Below are positions 1-12,000 of a stretch of DNA of 64,000 nucleotides, in pieces; within the stretch, counting starts at the first letter, position 1, and each line of letters opens with the position of its first letter. The position numbers and the translations under genes were made by a program. The stretch is taken from contig NC_073304.1 of assembly GCF_027595985.1 (NCBI RefSeq), forward strand, positions 48,959,137 through 49,023,136, written 5' to 3'. Origin of the DNA: Sorex araneus (Eukaryota; Chordata; Mammalia; Eulipotyphla; Soricidae). The notes under the pieces were generated by a model. That model worked only from the letters and a program-made list of their open reading frames with translations. It was not told the DNA's origin and searched no databases.

Positions 1-59
1 AGCTAAACTTAAAGAGAGAGTGTGAGCAGTTTCAGAAGGAAGGAGCTGCTAATAGGAAG
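1..59 (+). CDS. NIN: Probable NIN coding exon, cut by the window start
   Basis: Frame 3 is open from the window edge to 59 and then meets a plausible donor (aag|gtgggt at 60). It reads 19 residues, rich in K, E and Q (for example 'ECEQFQKEGAANRK'), fitting a coiled coil. The exon would end in phase 0, as the next NIN exon at 2749 requires. I do not firmly remember this stretch of ninein, so the call rests on splice phase and composition. Confidence 0.45.
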
Positions 60-3000
60 GTGGGTCTCCTGTGTTTAATTAACGTCCTCACTCTGAGGTT
101 CCTGCCCTGTAGTGTACATTTCTTCTCTTGAGTGCTTCCCAAGAAGAGGATTACAAAGCATAGTTGGTGTTTTCCTCCTTTCTATGCTTTTGTATAAATG
201 GTCAAAACAGTATCACATTCTTTTTGATTGAGTAATAGTTTGAACGAGTGATGTTCAAAAAGGAGCTAATTTAAACTTTCTTATAGAAACCATCTTCTTT
301 AGGTTAATATTATGAGTCTTTCTAAGTAAAATATATATAGCTGCATTATTGAGAACATCTTAATATGTCCTGTTCTCCTTATCTATTGCTGTGCTATGAT
401 ATTTATCTATTGTTATTGATAATAAAAATAATAAACTATTTTGTCATAGTTTCTGTGGACTAGGAATTGAGAAGCAGAGAGAAAACGATCCCCATGAATG
501 AGAAAAGCTGTAGGACCTTTCAGAACCTGTGGGAAGGGCTTGCAGTTACTTACATTGTAGTCTGTTGATCACCCAGACCGGTGAGGGAAGGGACTGTGCA
601 AGAGTGTGGCTAGCACGAGGCTGGGGCCATCTTGGAGGCTGACTGCCACATCAGGAAGGAAAGCCCAAAAGATAAACCTATGCAGTACAACTCAGTTTGC
701 CTTCTGTATTCTGTTCCTTTGAGTTACAATTCCAGATTTTCCTAATATTTCTCCTTTTCTGAAAATTATTATGTACTTGAAAATCTGAGAAGACTGCTGA
801 GTAATCGGCGGCTGAGAGGTAGCACAGCAGTTAGAGCGCAGGTGTGCCATAAGCCTAACCCAGGTTTGATTCTTGGCACCAGCTGATTCCCCTGAACGTG
901 ACAGGTAGAGCCCTGGATGCCCCAGCACCACTGGGTGCCCCCTGGCACCACATGGCTGAGCAGCATCGCTTTCTCAGGCTCTTGCACTGAGCCTAGGGGC
1001 TTGGCTGGTGACCCCCTGGACCACCTGAGTACTACTTGGGAGGCCAAAAATTTAAAAAGAAAGAATGATGTGTAAACATTTCCTTGTGCTCATTATTTAA
1101 AAATTCATCCATTTTTTGGCTTGTGAAAGTTGTCATGACAAAAAAAAAATAGATCGAAATGTCATTCAGGTACATTGAAGTTGGTATCTTCATCAGTAGT
1201 TTTCATCTGGCTGCTCACCAAAGAAGTCTAATGATAGTTTTTAAAATAACAGTGAATTTGAATTACTGGAAAGACGAGAGTTTTGATTCACAATTTTAGC
1301 CGCTCTTAGCTCCATGTTACACACAGGTGTTTTTACTCTGCTTATCCTTGCCACATGTGTCCCTTTCTTTTTATAGAAAGGCAGAGTTCCTTTGGTTGGA
1401 GAGGAACATTAATCAGAGACAGAGAATTGGACCTGTCTTTTTTTTAATAATATTTTAATAATATTTAATATATATATTTTTAGTTAGTGAGTCACAGTGA
1501 GGGTACAGTTACAGATTCACACATTTTCATGCTTGTTTTTCCCTCATGCAATATTCGAGAGCCCATCCCTCCACCAGTGTAAATTCTCCACCACAAATGA
1601 ACCCAGTATCCCTCCCACCCCCAGTCCCATCTCCCCCACCCCACCCCGCCTCTGTGGCAGGGCATTCCAATTTGTTCTCTCTCTCTCTCCTTTTGGGTGT
1701 TGTGGTTTGCAATAGGGGTATTGCGTGGCCATCAAGTTCAGCCTAGCATCACTAATCATCAGGGAGATGCAGATCAAAACAACCATGGGATACCATCTCA
1801 CACCATGGACCTCAGTCTTTAGGGAATGTGTTAGCACTTTTTTTTTTTCTTTTTGCGTCACACCCAGCAATGCACAGGTGTTCTTCCTGGCTCATGCACT
1901 CAGGAATTACTCCTGGTGGTGTTCAGGGGACCAATTGGGATGCTGAAAATTAACCCGGGTTGGCTGCGTGCAAGGCAAACACTCTTCCCACTGTGATATT
2001 GCTCCAGCCCCTGTTAGTACTGATAGTGGCACAAATCTCGTGTTCTAGCATAGCTTCACAGTTCTGCTTAGCAGCATTATGAATTATTTCTATATATAAA
2101 GAATATAGAACCCTAAAAATTAATTCTTAAAACTTCATCTTTATCTTAGATAAAAGTTCTATAAATTGGGTTTTATATACTCTCACATATCTTTGCTCTA
2201 ACAGCTTTTTTCCCCACTGTGCCTCTTAAGTAGGAATATATGAAATTAATATATTGAAAGAATGGCATTTTTTACTAATAAGTAATTCAAGTACATGCCT
2301 TGGGGTAAGGATAATTAATGTTTCTGGAAAGTTCTTTCAGTGATATATACTTATAACTGAACTGAGTCTGCATATACATTTACATATGAATATGGGTATA
2401 TATAGTAAATTGCAAGATAATTATATTTTTTACACTGAGTACACTGGAGTTTGAAACCCAGCTGCTGTAAGGAATTTGTTTTATGTGCGGAGTTACAGTA
2501 GATGGCATTGAAGCTTGAAACCCAGCTGCCTTAAGGAATTTGTCCTATATGAGGAATGGTGATTAAACTAGACACTAAAATGTAAGCAGTGCACTGAATT
2601 ACATTGTTTATTGCTTCCTTCAGTGGATGAACATGCTGTTCTTCCAAACACTGAGAGTTATGATGAGCATAAATTGGTCAAAATACAGTGAGGCCACCAA
2701 GGTGTTTTTGTTTGGTCTTTTAAGAGGAATTTTTTCATATTTTAATAGGCTAGTCAGATGAATGCCCTTGAACAAGAATTAGAAACAATTCACTTAGAAA
2801 ATGAAGTCCTGAAAAAGAAACAAGTAAAACTGGATGAGCAGCTAATGGAGGTAAGTTTTTAAGCAAAAGTGCTTTGCGATGAAGGATATTTTAATCCGTG
2901 AATGAACCATTTGTTGGGAGAGACTAGCACAGTGTTGAATTCCTGTTACAGAAAGTGAAAATCTAAGTATGCTGCCAAATTGAATTCTTTGGTCTCTCTT

Positions 3001-6000
3001 ACCCAGTTTGAAAGACAGTTCTACATAATTACACGGTCATAAGAATTCAGACTGCTTTGTAGAAGAAGCAATAGTGTTGACTACCCTAAGTGCAAAGACT
3101 TGGATTTCAGCAAGTGGCACAGACTCCCCAATACTAAGCCCCATAGCTCTTCTGCCTCACTGCAGGTCTAACAGTTTCCTGAGATCTCTCCACAAATTCA
3201 CATCTGTGCTCCCCTCAACAACTTTTTCAGTTAAGAAATCAGTGCAGGTGGGGGCTAAAGCGTCAGAGAATATAAGCGTAGCTATTCCACCCTCTGAATA
3301 CTGCTTGGGAAGCCTCAAAATAAGTTTAATTTTCAAATGTTATTGTTGCTCAACACTACATTTCTAACAGCACTGCTGTGCAAGAGAGATCTGTGAAATA
3401 TTAAAATGTGTAGGTCAGAATTGTCAGCTTAGGTATTCCAATAGGTATTGGATGTCCTATTGGCAATCTGATCTACAGTTTGAATACTGAGTGAACTTAC
3501 AGGATATAAAGCAATTTGTATGCAAATCTGCCTTAATAAGTAAAGATTTCATTGTGACTGATAAATAATTGTTGATTTGTGTAGATAAATAAAAGTTGAT
3601 TTATCCAACATTTAGTGAGCTATAACATTTACACAGGGTAGGAAGACATGCATGGTAAATGCCTTTTAGTGCTTTTAGTACTATGTTATATAAATGTTTT
3701 AAAGTTAGAACTCTTGAAAGCAATATTTAAATATATTCTTTTATGAAATTGGACCCATGCACGCCCACAGTCTGCCTCCGGGCTCCATCTTGGTGCACCA
3801 ACAGCTCTGATCCAGGGACTCCCAACTGAATCCCAAAATGGATTCTCTCTACAGAGATGTCTTTGAGCCCCAATCTTCTATAATCTTAGAATTCCAGAAG
3901 CGCACAGCCATTCTCGCAACAGTGCAACCTTTCATCGTATTCAAAGTGAGCAATTGAAAATAAATTATATAGCATCTGCCCCTGACAGGCAGGCTTGAAT
4001 GGTGGTGGGAAAATTCAAGCAAACTATAATGCTCAAAAGTAGTGAGAGTATTGGGTAAATGGTCTGCTATAGAGGCAGGGTGAGGACTGGGATGCAGAGG
4101 GGGAGATACTGGGGACATCGGTGGTAGAAAATATGCACTGGTAGAGGGATGGGTATTCAATTATTATATGGCTAAGGCTCAAACATGAAAGCTTTGTAGC
4201 TGTATCTTACAGTGATTCAATTAAAAACATTAAAAAAAAAGAAACTGAACCCATGAAAAGGTTATTTTATTTTATTTTATTTTGAAAAGGTTATTTTAAT
4301 TTTGAATAAATGCTGGACTTTTAAATGTGAAGTATGAGCAAACAGATCACATTGACATTTAAATTACCATTGAGGTTTCTGTCCCGCTTTGGATCTGATT
4401 CATGTACTAATAGGAAGATTGGTAGGACTATTTATAGTAATATCCAAGCCATTTTTCTTCCTCTGACAGCGTATAATGAAAGTGTTCAAAAGTCTTGAGC
4501 TGTAGGTTGTATTTAGATGTAAATATGCTTTTGTGATGAAATAATTACATACTTTGATGAATAAGAGATCTGAAGTTAAACCCAATGTGTCTAGTAGCAA
4601 ACTGAAAAGTAACAGGGTATACTTTATCTCTGTGAGATCCCGTCTCAGTGCTCTGCCAACAGGTCACTTCTTACCCCACCTGTTCCCTTGGCCTCAGAAA
4701 CCTCTTTTTTTGCTGGCCCACTTTAATCTGACATCATAAGCAATTTCCCCTCATTCTTTTTCTCCCTGATCTTATAGTAAATATTTGCTAATGGGTGGAG
4801 AAATTTCATGTTTTGGCACTGAAATGGAATAACTAAAGACAAAGATGAATTTTCAATTGGAATACTGGGAAAAAAAAAACTCTGCTCCATTATTCTGATG
4901 AAACTTTTGTTAGGAAGCATACAAATTGGATTCTTAGTTTTCTTATTGAAATGTAATTAGCATGCTATGTAATTTGCCTACTTATAAGTATTCCATGACT
5001 TTTGAAGCATTTCATTTTAAATAGTGAGAAATACCTAAATGGTAAAATTTGCCATGGTGACTTTTGAAGTGCACAACTCAGTGGCATTAACTGTTTTATA
5101 ATTGTCATAGCTTCCAGTTCTTTCTCATCCTCTCAAACAGAAACTCTAACCTTTAAGAAATAAATCCCCAGCTCCCTCACCAACAGCCATGCCAATCTGA
5201 TTTTTATAGAGGCCGCACCCGGCAGTGCTCAGGGACCGTAGGGGCTACTCCCAGGTTTACTTGTTTCCATGTTTGGGCTGGTGCTCTGGACAGGGCAGAG
5301 CCACGCCCTGCAGCATTCTGGAGACATGCAGGGCGAGAGATGGAGCCAGGCGTGTGCTCCGTCCATTTGAGTCAGTGTTCCAGCCCTGCATATATCATAC
5401 ATGTTTGTTATATCTCTACCTCAGGGAGTGTGCAGTGGTTTTAATAACCATTGTTCTGCACTCAGCCACCTGAGAAAGCATAGATGCATTCCTCTCACTC
5501 TGGCAGGGGCTTATATCAGGTTTGGGTGAAGGCCAGTAGGAAGGTGCATAGATGTCCCTGTGTGTGAAATGTTTGGGTCAACCAATGGAAGAAAAGCTTT
5601 CAAGGAAATTCTAATCAAATCTATGGACTCACTTGGGGGTAGAATTTTGAGCCACTCCTGGTTCTGCATTCAGGGATCACTTCTGACAGAGATGCTGGGG
5701 ATCAAACTAGGATTGGCCACATACAAGGCCAAGTCCTCTACTGTCTCTCCCACCTGGAAATGGAGCAGTATTGCTCCCATCTTTACCCTAGGGTTTTTCC
5801 CAACTATCAGACAGGGTTCTTTAAACAATTCACTTTGAATGTTATTTTTAAAAAATGGGTGACAGACTGTATCTGTAGCATTCTAGTCTGCTATGTGTAC
5901 CTTTGTTAGCCAAAAGTTCAGATGGTTGAGAAACAAAAGCGTTTTGTAGTTTAGATTCTGATCTCCAACTAGGTGGGTTTTGAACATCATGGTTCCAGTC

Positions 6001-9000
6001 TCTACTGGCCCGGCATCTTCCAAAAAATTAAATAGGCGTAGGTGGAGGTAAAGGCGGAAAGCTCACAAGCCAGGTTATGTAGGTGAGTTGCAGGCTTAGA
6101 GCTCTAAGAAACTTTACTTGCTAACATTTATATACAAAGAAATTTAGTCCTTTGTAAGTTCTTACTAAAAACATATTCAGATGGGTGATAGGCCCAATTT
6201 ATACTGTTCTTTCTATTTTTATAACTCACACTCTTCTTCCTCTTTTTCTTCACTCTGTAATTTTCTTTTGTTTTCCTTTTGTCTGTGGCTAACATGTACC
6301 TAGAACTCTGTGGTCGGAACTAACAGAGAAGGGTGCAGTTCTCTGCCAGAGATAGTGTGTGAAGGTAGAAATTCTCTTTTCAATAAATTCCATAAACTTG
6401 TTCATGCAATCATTTATACTGATTTTTAAAGTTAATAAATACTATAGTAAGAGCCAATATTCATTTTCATTTTGGTTCAGCTGTGGACCATGCCTTCATA
6501 ACATTTATATTAAGGTTCTCTCCTCAGTTTTTTAAGTGTTGGTGTATGAAGAGATCTCTCTCGCTGAGATAAAATTGGGAGGTGGAGTGGGGGCAGAGTT
6601 CTTCACACTCTTTATTCATGGAAACAAAGTGGTTGGTTTTCTGGATCTACCATTAGAAATATTTCAAAATGGGTAGTAGCCCGCCTTAGAAATTTAGTTT
6701 TAAGGAAATGGATAGTGGCTCTGAAGTTTCATGATAGGATTTTTCAAGCTGAGTCTTGGAGGGCCATTTTCCCATTTTCCCTTCTCCTAAGCCTGCCTGT
6801 TGTTTGTCAGTCCTTGCTTGTTGCATGCCGCCATTGAGCCCCGGGTCTGCTGAAAGTGTCGACAGAGGTGGAGTGGCATGCCTCACCAGCCCTCTGCAGC
6901 ACCTTCTCCTTCTCCACTCCCCAACTTCCGTCTGCACGTTAATATATACCATTTCCTCCTTGTCTCAAGCAAATTTTTTTAGTCACCTATGTCACCTATA
7001 TGTGCCAAAATTGCCTATTTTACTGCAATTTAAGAGTATAACACTATAAATTAAGATAATTTTAATTTTAGATGAGTCTTCCAAAAAATAGCTTACTTAG
7101 AAACATAATCAGTGAACATTTGCCTTTAAGAATTATGAAAGGTAAGTAAAACCTAATAGTTTATCCCTTTTTTTCCCACTCCTGTTTCCCCCTAGAAATA
7201 AAAAGGAAACCATTCTAGAGTAAGGAGGAAAAATGAAGTAGAATTCAGGTATCATATATACATCACACCCCATAGTCACTTAAGAAAAGTGACATAAAAT
7301 TTTAAAGTCTAAAACTCTTAAGAAAGCCTCATTCGTTATATTACCTCTGAGGCATGAACTATGCACAAGTGCAGCCCTGTTTTTCAGTGCTCTTTTAATT
7401 CTCCGGAAGTCTGAGAGACCACTCATTTGTTCATGGGCCTTCTCTGCCTGACACTCAAGTGATGCTGACCAGAGCTTTGTCTTCTCCAGATGCAGCTCCT
7501 CAAGTCCACTGTGATGCTTAGCCCGTCCCCTCATACTTGGGATCTGCCCCTGCTCCAGCAGCAAGCCTGTACGATGGTGCCCAGGGAGCAGTTTCTGCAG
7601 CTCCAACATCAGCTGTTGCAGGCAGAAAGAATAAATCAGTGCCTGCAGGAAGAACTTGACAACAGAACCTCCGGAACCAACACACCACAGGTATGAAACT
7701 CTCTCTGGTAGTAAACCAGATCATCTGATTTAATTTTACTTGCTCATTTGGCATTGTATCTGTTCAAAGGTTGGGAATAAAGAACCAAAACCTTTCATCC
7801 AGGGTTGCATCGTGCCTGTATTACCAACCCACAGATCCACAATGCTGTTCTTGTAGGTTTTATAGTGCTACTTTTGAACTCTTGCTTCTAAGCTGAGAAA
7901 GCAAAGTCACCTTTGTGCTTAATAATGAAATATTAGGATCACTTGAGCATAGTGCACAAGTTAACATTTTGAATGATGCCAAAAAAAAATATTTCAGAAT
8001 TCAAGTGCAGTTTTGTATATGCACTACTAACAGTGTTCTCTGGAGGCATGCAGCAAATGTCCTAAGACCCATGACACACACAAGTGGGGATTTTTCACAA
8101 CTAGCAAAGTAGCAATCAGTGACTTTAGCTGAAGTAGTTCACTTAACTTAATTTTTCTAACTAGATGATTTTAAAGTTATTTTTTAAAAATGAACATCTT
8201 CTGGGGCTGGAGTGATAGTACAGTGGGCAGGGCGTTTGCCTTGCACGTGGCCAACCCGGGTTCGATTCCCAGCATCCCATATGGTCCCCCGAGCATCGCC
8301 AGGAGTGATTCCTGAGTGCATGAGCCAGGAGTAACCCCTGTGCATCGCCAGGTGTGACCCATAAAGCAAAAATAAATAAATAAATAAATAGATAGATAAA
8401 TAAATAAATAAATACATAAAATGAACATCTTCTTCCCATTGAATGAGCATTATTAGTGTACTACCGAACAAATTTTATTACTGGGAGTTCAGGTAGTTCT
8501 TTCTTTTTCTTTTAGTGCTTCATTCATGATCTTTCTTTCTTTTTCTTTTCTTTTTTTTTTAGAAGTCTCTTTAACTCTTTGATCTTGCACACTTAGTTTA
8601 TTCAAAGTTAGGAACAAAAATTTTAGTATTCCTTAGTTCATAGAAGCCTATTATTTTCTGGTTTTAATGCTCTTCTGATTTTAAATACCTTGCTTCTCAC
8701 TTGACTTTTGAAAAGGAACTTCCCAACTCTAATTTCCTCCAAGTAGCTTTGAAAGTCATTATACACAGAAGCAGTTTTCCTCTTCTACACTATATATATA
8801 TATAAAAGCTTTGTCATAATGTGCCTCTGTCATCTGTTCAAACCAAACTTAAAATTTTTTAATTTTAAGATTGGAGAGAAGTCTCAAAGGGCTGGAGCAC
8901 AAGCTTTGCATGGATTGCCCCACATTCATTCACCTGCACTGCGTCTTCTCCCGAGCCTGAGCACAGATGGGTGTTGCCCTAAAAACACAGATTTTTGTCT

Positions 9001-12000
9001 TTTATGCTATAAAAAGCTTTTATGTTTTTAAAAGCTTTCCACTTCAATTTCCAAATATTAAAATTATTCGATTAAAACTGTGCTGGTGGGATACTAGACA
9101 AATGCTTTAACTCTTCTTTATTACAGCATTCAATCCTCAGTTTTAAAATATATTTAAAACCAAATGATGAGGCTAAGATCCTACTCATTGCTTCCTCCTA
9201 CACATTGTTTACAAAGCTTGCTCTTCCCAAACCACCCAGCAATGATTTTAGAAAATTAAGAAATTTTTTTTACTACAGTTATTTCAGATTTAGATAGACC
9301 AAAGTAATCACCATTTTTTAGCTAAAAAAAAAAAAAAAATTCCTCCAGCCAGCCAGCTAGATTGACTGCTGCTTACCTTCATTCTCAAGCCGCTCAGTAA
9401 AGGCTCTTCTGTTTCAAGTAACCAACTGGCCCTTAATACTGAGAACACAAAATATTATTGGAATCTGCATGTTGTCTCTGTGTGTGTAGTGATGTGATTA
9501 CCTCTGCTTTGCTTTTGTAGTGTTGCTGTGCTTGCATTTGTGGTGGTCATGTGTGTAATTTGTGAATGTGTGAAATTTTAAATGTGTGAATTTAGATTCT
9601 TCCCCAAAATCCAATCGTGACCTCAGGGTGAAGTGTTCCACTTGCCTTCTTTCTCTAGGCTTTGCTACCGGAGCAGCGAGCAGTGCATGCAGATTCCTAC
9701 AGAAGGATTGGGCACCTGTGAAACTGGGCTGCTATTGATGGCATTTCTTACCATGGCAGATACTCAAATGCACACCCACATCCACCTCACACCCTTCCCA
9801 CACACACCGCACCAACACAGAGACATAAGCTAAGAAATGTTTTGGAACCAAGTGCTCTTTTAAATTATCATTATTTATTATTGTTATTGTTGTTAAACCT
9901 TTGCAGTATTATGTCTCTGATTTATTTATGTAGAAGTGACAAGTTTTGTGGATCAAATTCACAAAATTCAGCTTGTTACAAAATCAGTTTGTTTATACCA
10001 TTTAAAAAGAGTGGATTTGAGATGCTTGAAAGGACATATTCTATATATTTTCTCATTCCATATGCTGTAACTATTTTTAACAAAAGGTACTACTTTTATA
10101 TATGGAATTTGAAGAAAATCAGGGCTATTTATACCATTTTGTATAAGATGTATGATACTTTTATGAGAGGAAAAAGGAAAAAGTTTTGATGAAACAATAA
10201 AGCAAATTTTAAATATATGACTGCCTTTGTTTTTCATCTTTTCCACTCTTTTGCCATGTTCCACATTCTTTGAATGATCTGTTGTGGGTTTTTGTTTTGT
10301 TTCTTAAAGACATGTGAAAAATCAAGCATTCTGAAACTTTTATGGTTGAACTTTTAAAAGTTCATTATATAAAAGCATAGGGTTTTGTTTTAATCTGACT
10401 GCTCTCAAGGCCTGATTTCTTGAAATTTAGGTTAGATTTTTTTTTTTCCAATTACAATTTCATCTTCAAATTAGTCCATGGCTTAGCATTTTCTTTCATG
10501 TTGGGATAAAAGCTAGTATTCAAACAAATAGCTTTTTACTCCTATCTTTTTTTACTCCTATCTTTATTTACTTTCCAAGGACACCTGTTCAGAATACTTT
10601 TGAAGGCAGATTTTTGATTAAACAGTTGAAGAGCCTTATAGAATCTGACACTCCTTCTGTGCACATTTGGGTGGGGTCCAGGGAACAGCAGTCAGCCTCA
10701 CTTAAAATTTCCTTCAGGTAACCGTGCTCTCTAAACCCACCAAGTCCTTCCTCACTGGGAGGAGAAGAGGAGCCTGGAATATCTTCTTACTAGGGCTTAT
10801 CTAGAATTATCAGAGGAAAACAATTTTTAATTTTAAACCCGTTCCATGATAAATCCATCCTTCTATCCGGATTTTGGCTTCACATTGACCAGACTGGGAA
10901 ATAGATGACTAGAATGACTGATAGAGGCTGATTATTATGAAGAAACCCTGACACTCTCACAGTAATCAGACATTTCAAAGGAAAATTAGGTACACATACT
11001 GCAAGCCAATGAGAAATGTTAATCCATCCTGAATAAAGTTAGCTTTTGTTTAGATGTTGAGAGGTTGACAGAAACCTCAGTCACAGATGGGAGGTTGACC
11101 ACCATTTTTAAATTGACTTTGGATACCTATTTTACTAGCAGTACATACAGGTATTAACTTAAAGGTGTTCAGAGTTTTTCTTTATCTCAGGGGAAGATGG
11201 TAACACAGGTAAGATTTTTTTTTTTATCTTTGATTCTTTCTACAATAGGGTTACTTTTCTCATATGAGCCACCCACATGGTGTTCAGGAATCCCATTTCA
11301 TCAGAAATCCACCCTTCCTGTTACAAAGGCCAACATCCTTTCTCTAAGCATCTTATGGGGAAAAATAAACAATAAATGTTTTCCTTTCAGTGTGGCATGA
11401 TTTTCAAATAATATACTTTGCCCCCCCTCCCCCTCAGGAAAACCAGGAACAATTGGTAACTGCCATGGAGGAAAGAATGATAGAAGTTGAACAGAAATTG
11501 AAACTGGTGAAGAGGCTTCTTCAGGAGAAAGTGAATCAGCTCAAAGAACAAGTGAGCCGCCCAGGTCATCTCTACCCATCCATCTCACATTCCATTTTTA
11601 ACTTCAGTCTCACACTCGTCTCTTACATTAAATTTGGTGTTTCATAAGGGCAAATTCTGTTATAAATATAGAAGAACTTAGAATTCACTCTCACTTATAC
11701 CACTCCCTAAATTTAAGTTCTCTATTCCTCATTATTATTGCCAAAACTCTTGGGTATGTGTTTGCCAACAAATTGCTAACAGGTACTCACTTAGACTTAA
11801 ACAGTTCAACCACTCAGGTTTTACAAATACTCTTTTCTATGAAAGACAGAAAATGTTCCTTTAAATAAAGAGAAAATTAACATTAGTAAAAGAAAAACAT
11901 GAAAGTAATAAAAGGAACTTTAGTTTTCCTACTTGCAACAAGAAATGATCAAGAACTAGTACACCATACAATAACCAGACTCTAGAAGTCAGTTCTTTGA

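Larger units (their letters stand above)
60..2748 (+). other. NIN: NIN intron
   Basis: Intron between the probable exon ending at 59 and the exon at 2749 (acceptor 'tttaatag'). It holds an old SINE-like repeat, a rearranged L1 remnant, a type A SINE and a diverged 64-bp tandem duplication, listed separately. I see no other coding exon. Confidence 0.7.
2851..7489 (+). other. NIN: NIN intron
   Basis: Intron between two recognised NIN exons. It contains an L1 3' end (3756-4242) and two decayed minus-strand type A SINEs (5205-5390, 5640-5757). The remainder is AT-rich single-copy sequence with no gene signal. Confidence 0.85.
7691..11437 (+). other. NIN: NIN intron containing the alternative last exon
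   Basis: Region skipped when the 7490-7690 exon is joined to 11438. It holds a young type A SINE at 8203 and the alternative last exon with its own poly(A) signal (9659-10220). The section 10221-11437 is plain AT-rich sequence in which I see nothing. Confidence 0.85.

Noticed and set aside
1371-1430. Possible NIN exon after the acceptor-like 'tttttatag' near 1375
   Set aside because: No donor at a suitable distance, and the peptide does not fit the neighbouring ninein exons.
8203-8419. tRNA gene suggested by the A- and B-box motifs
   Set aside because: The B box is the SINE promoter. No cloverleaf with paired acceptor stem is present and the element has a SINE body and TSD.
9842-10189. 115-codon open frame after the alternative NIN stop
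   Set aside because: It lies in an AT-rich 3' UTR and its composition (I, Y, F, K) is what AT-rich DNA gives by chance.
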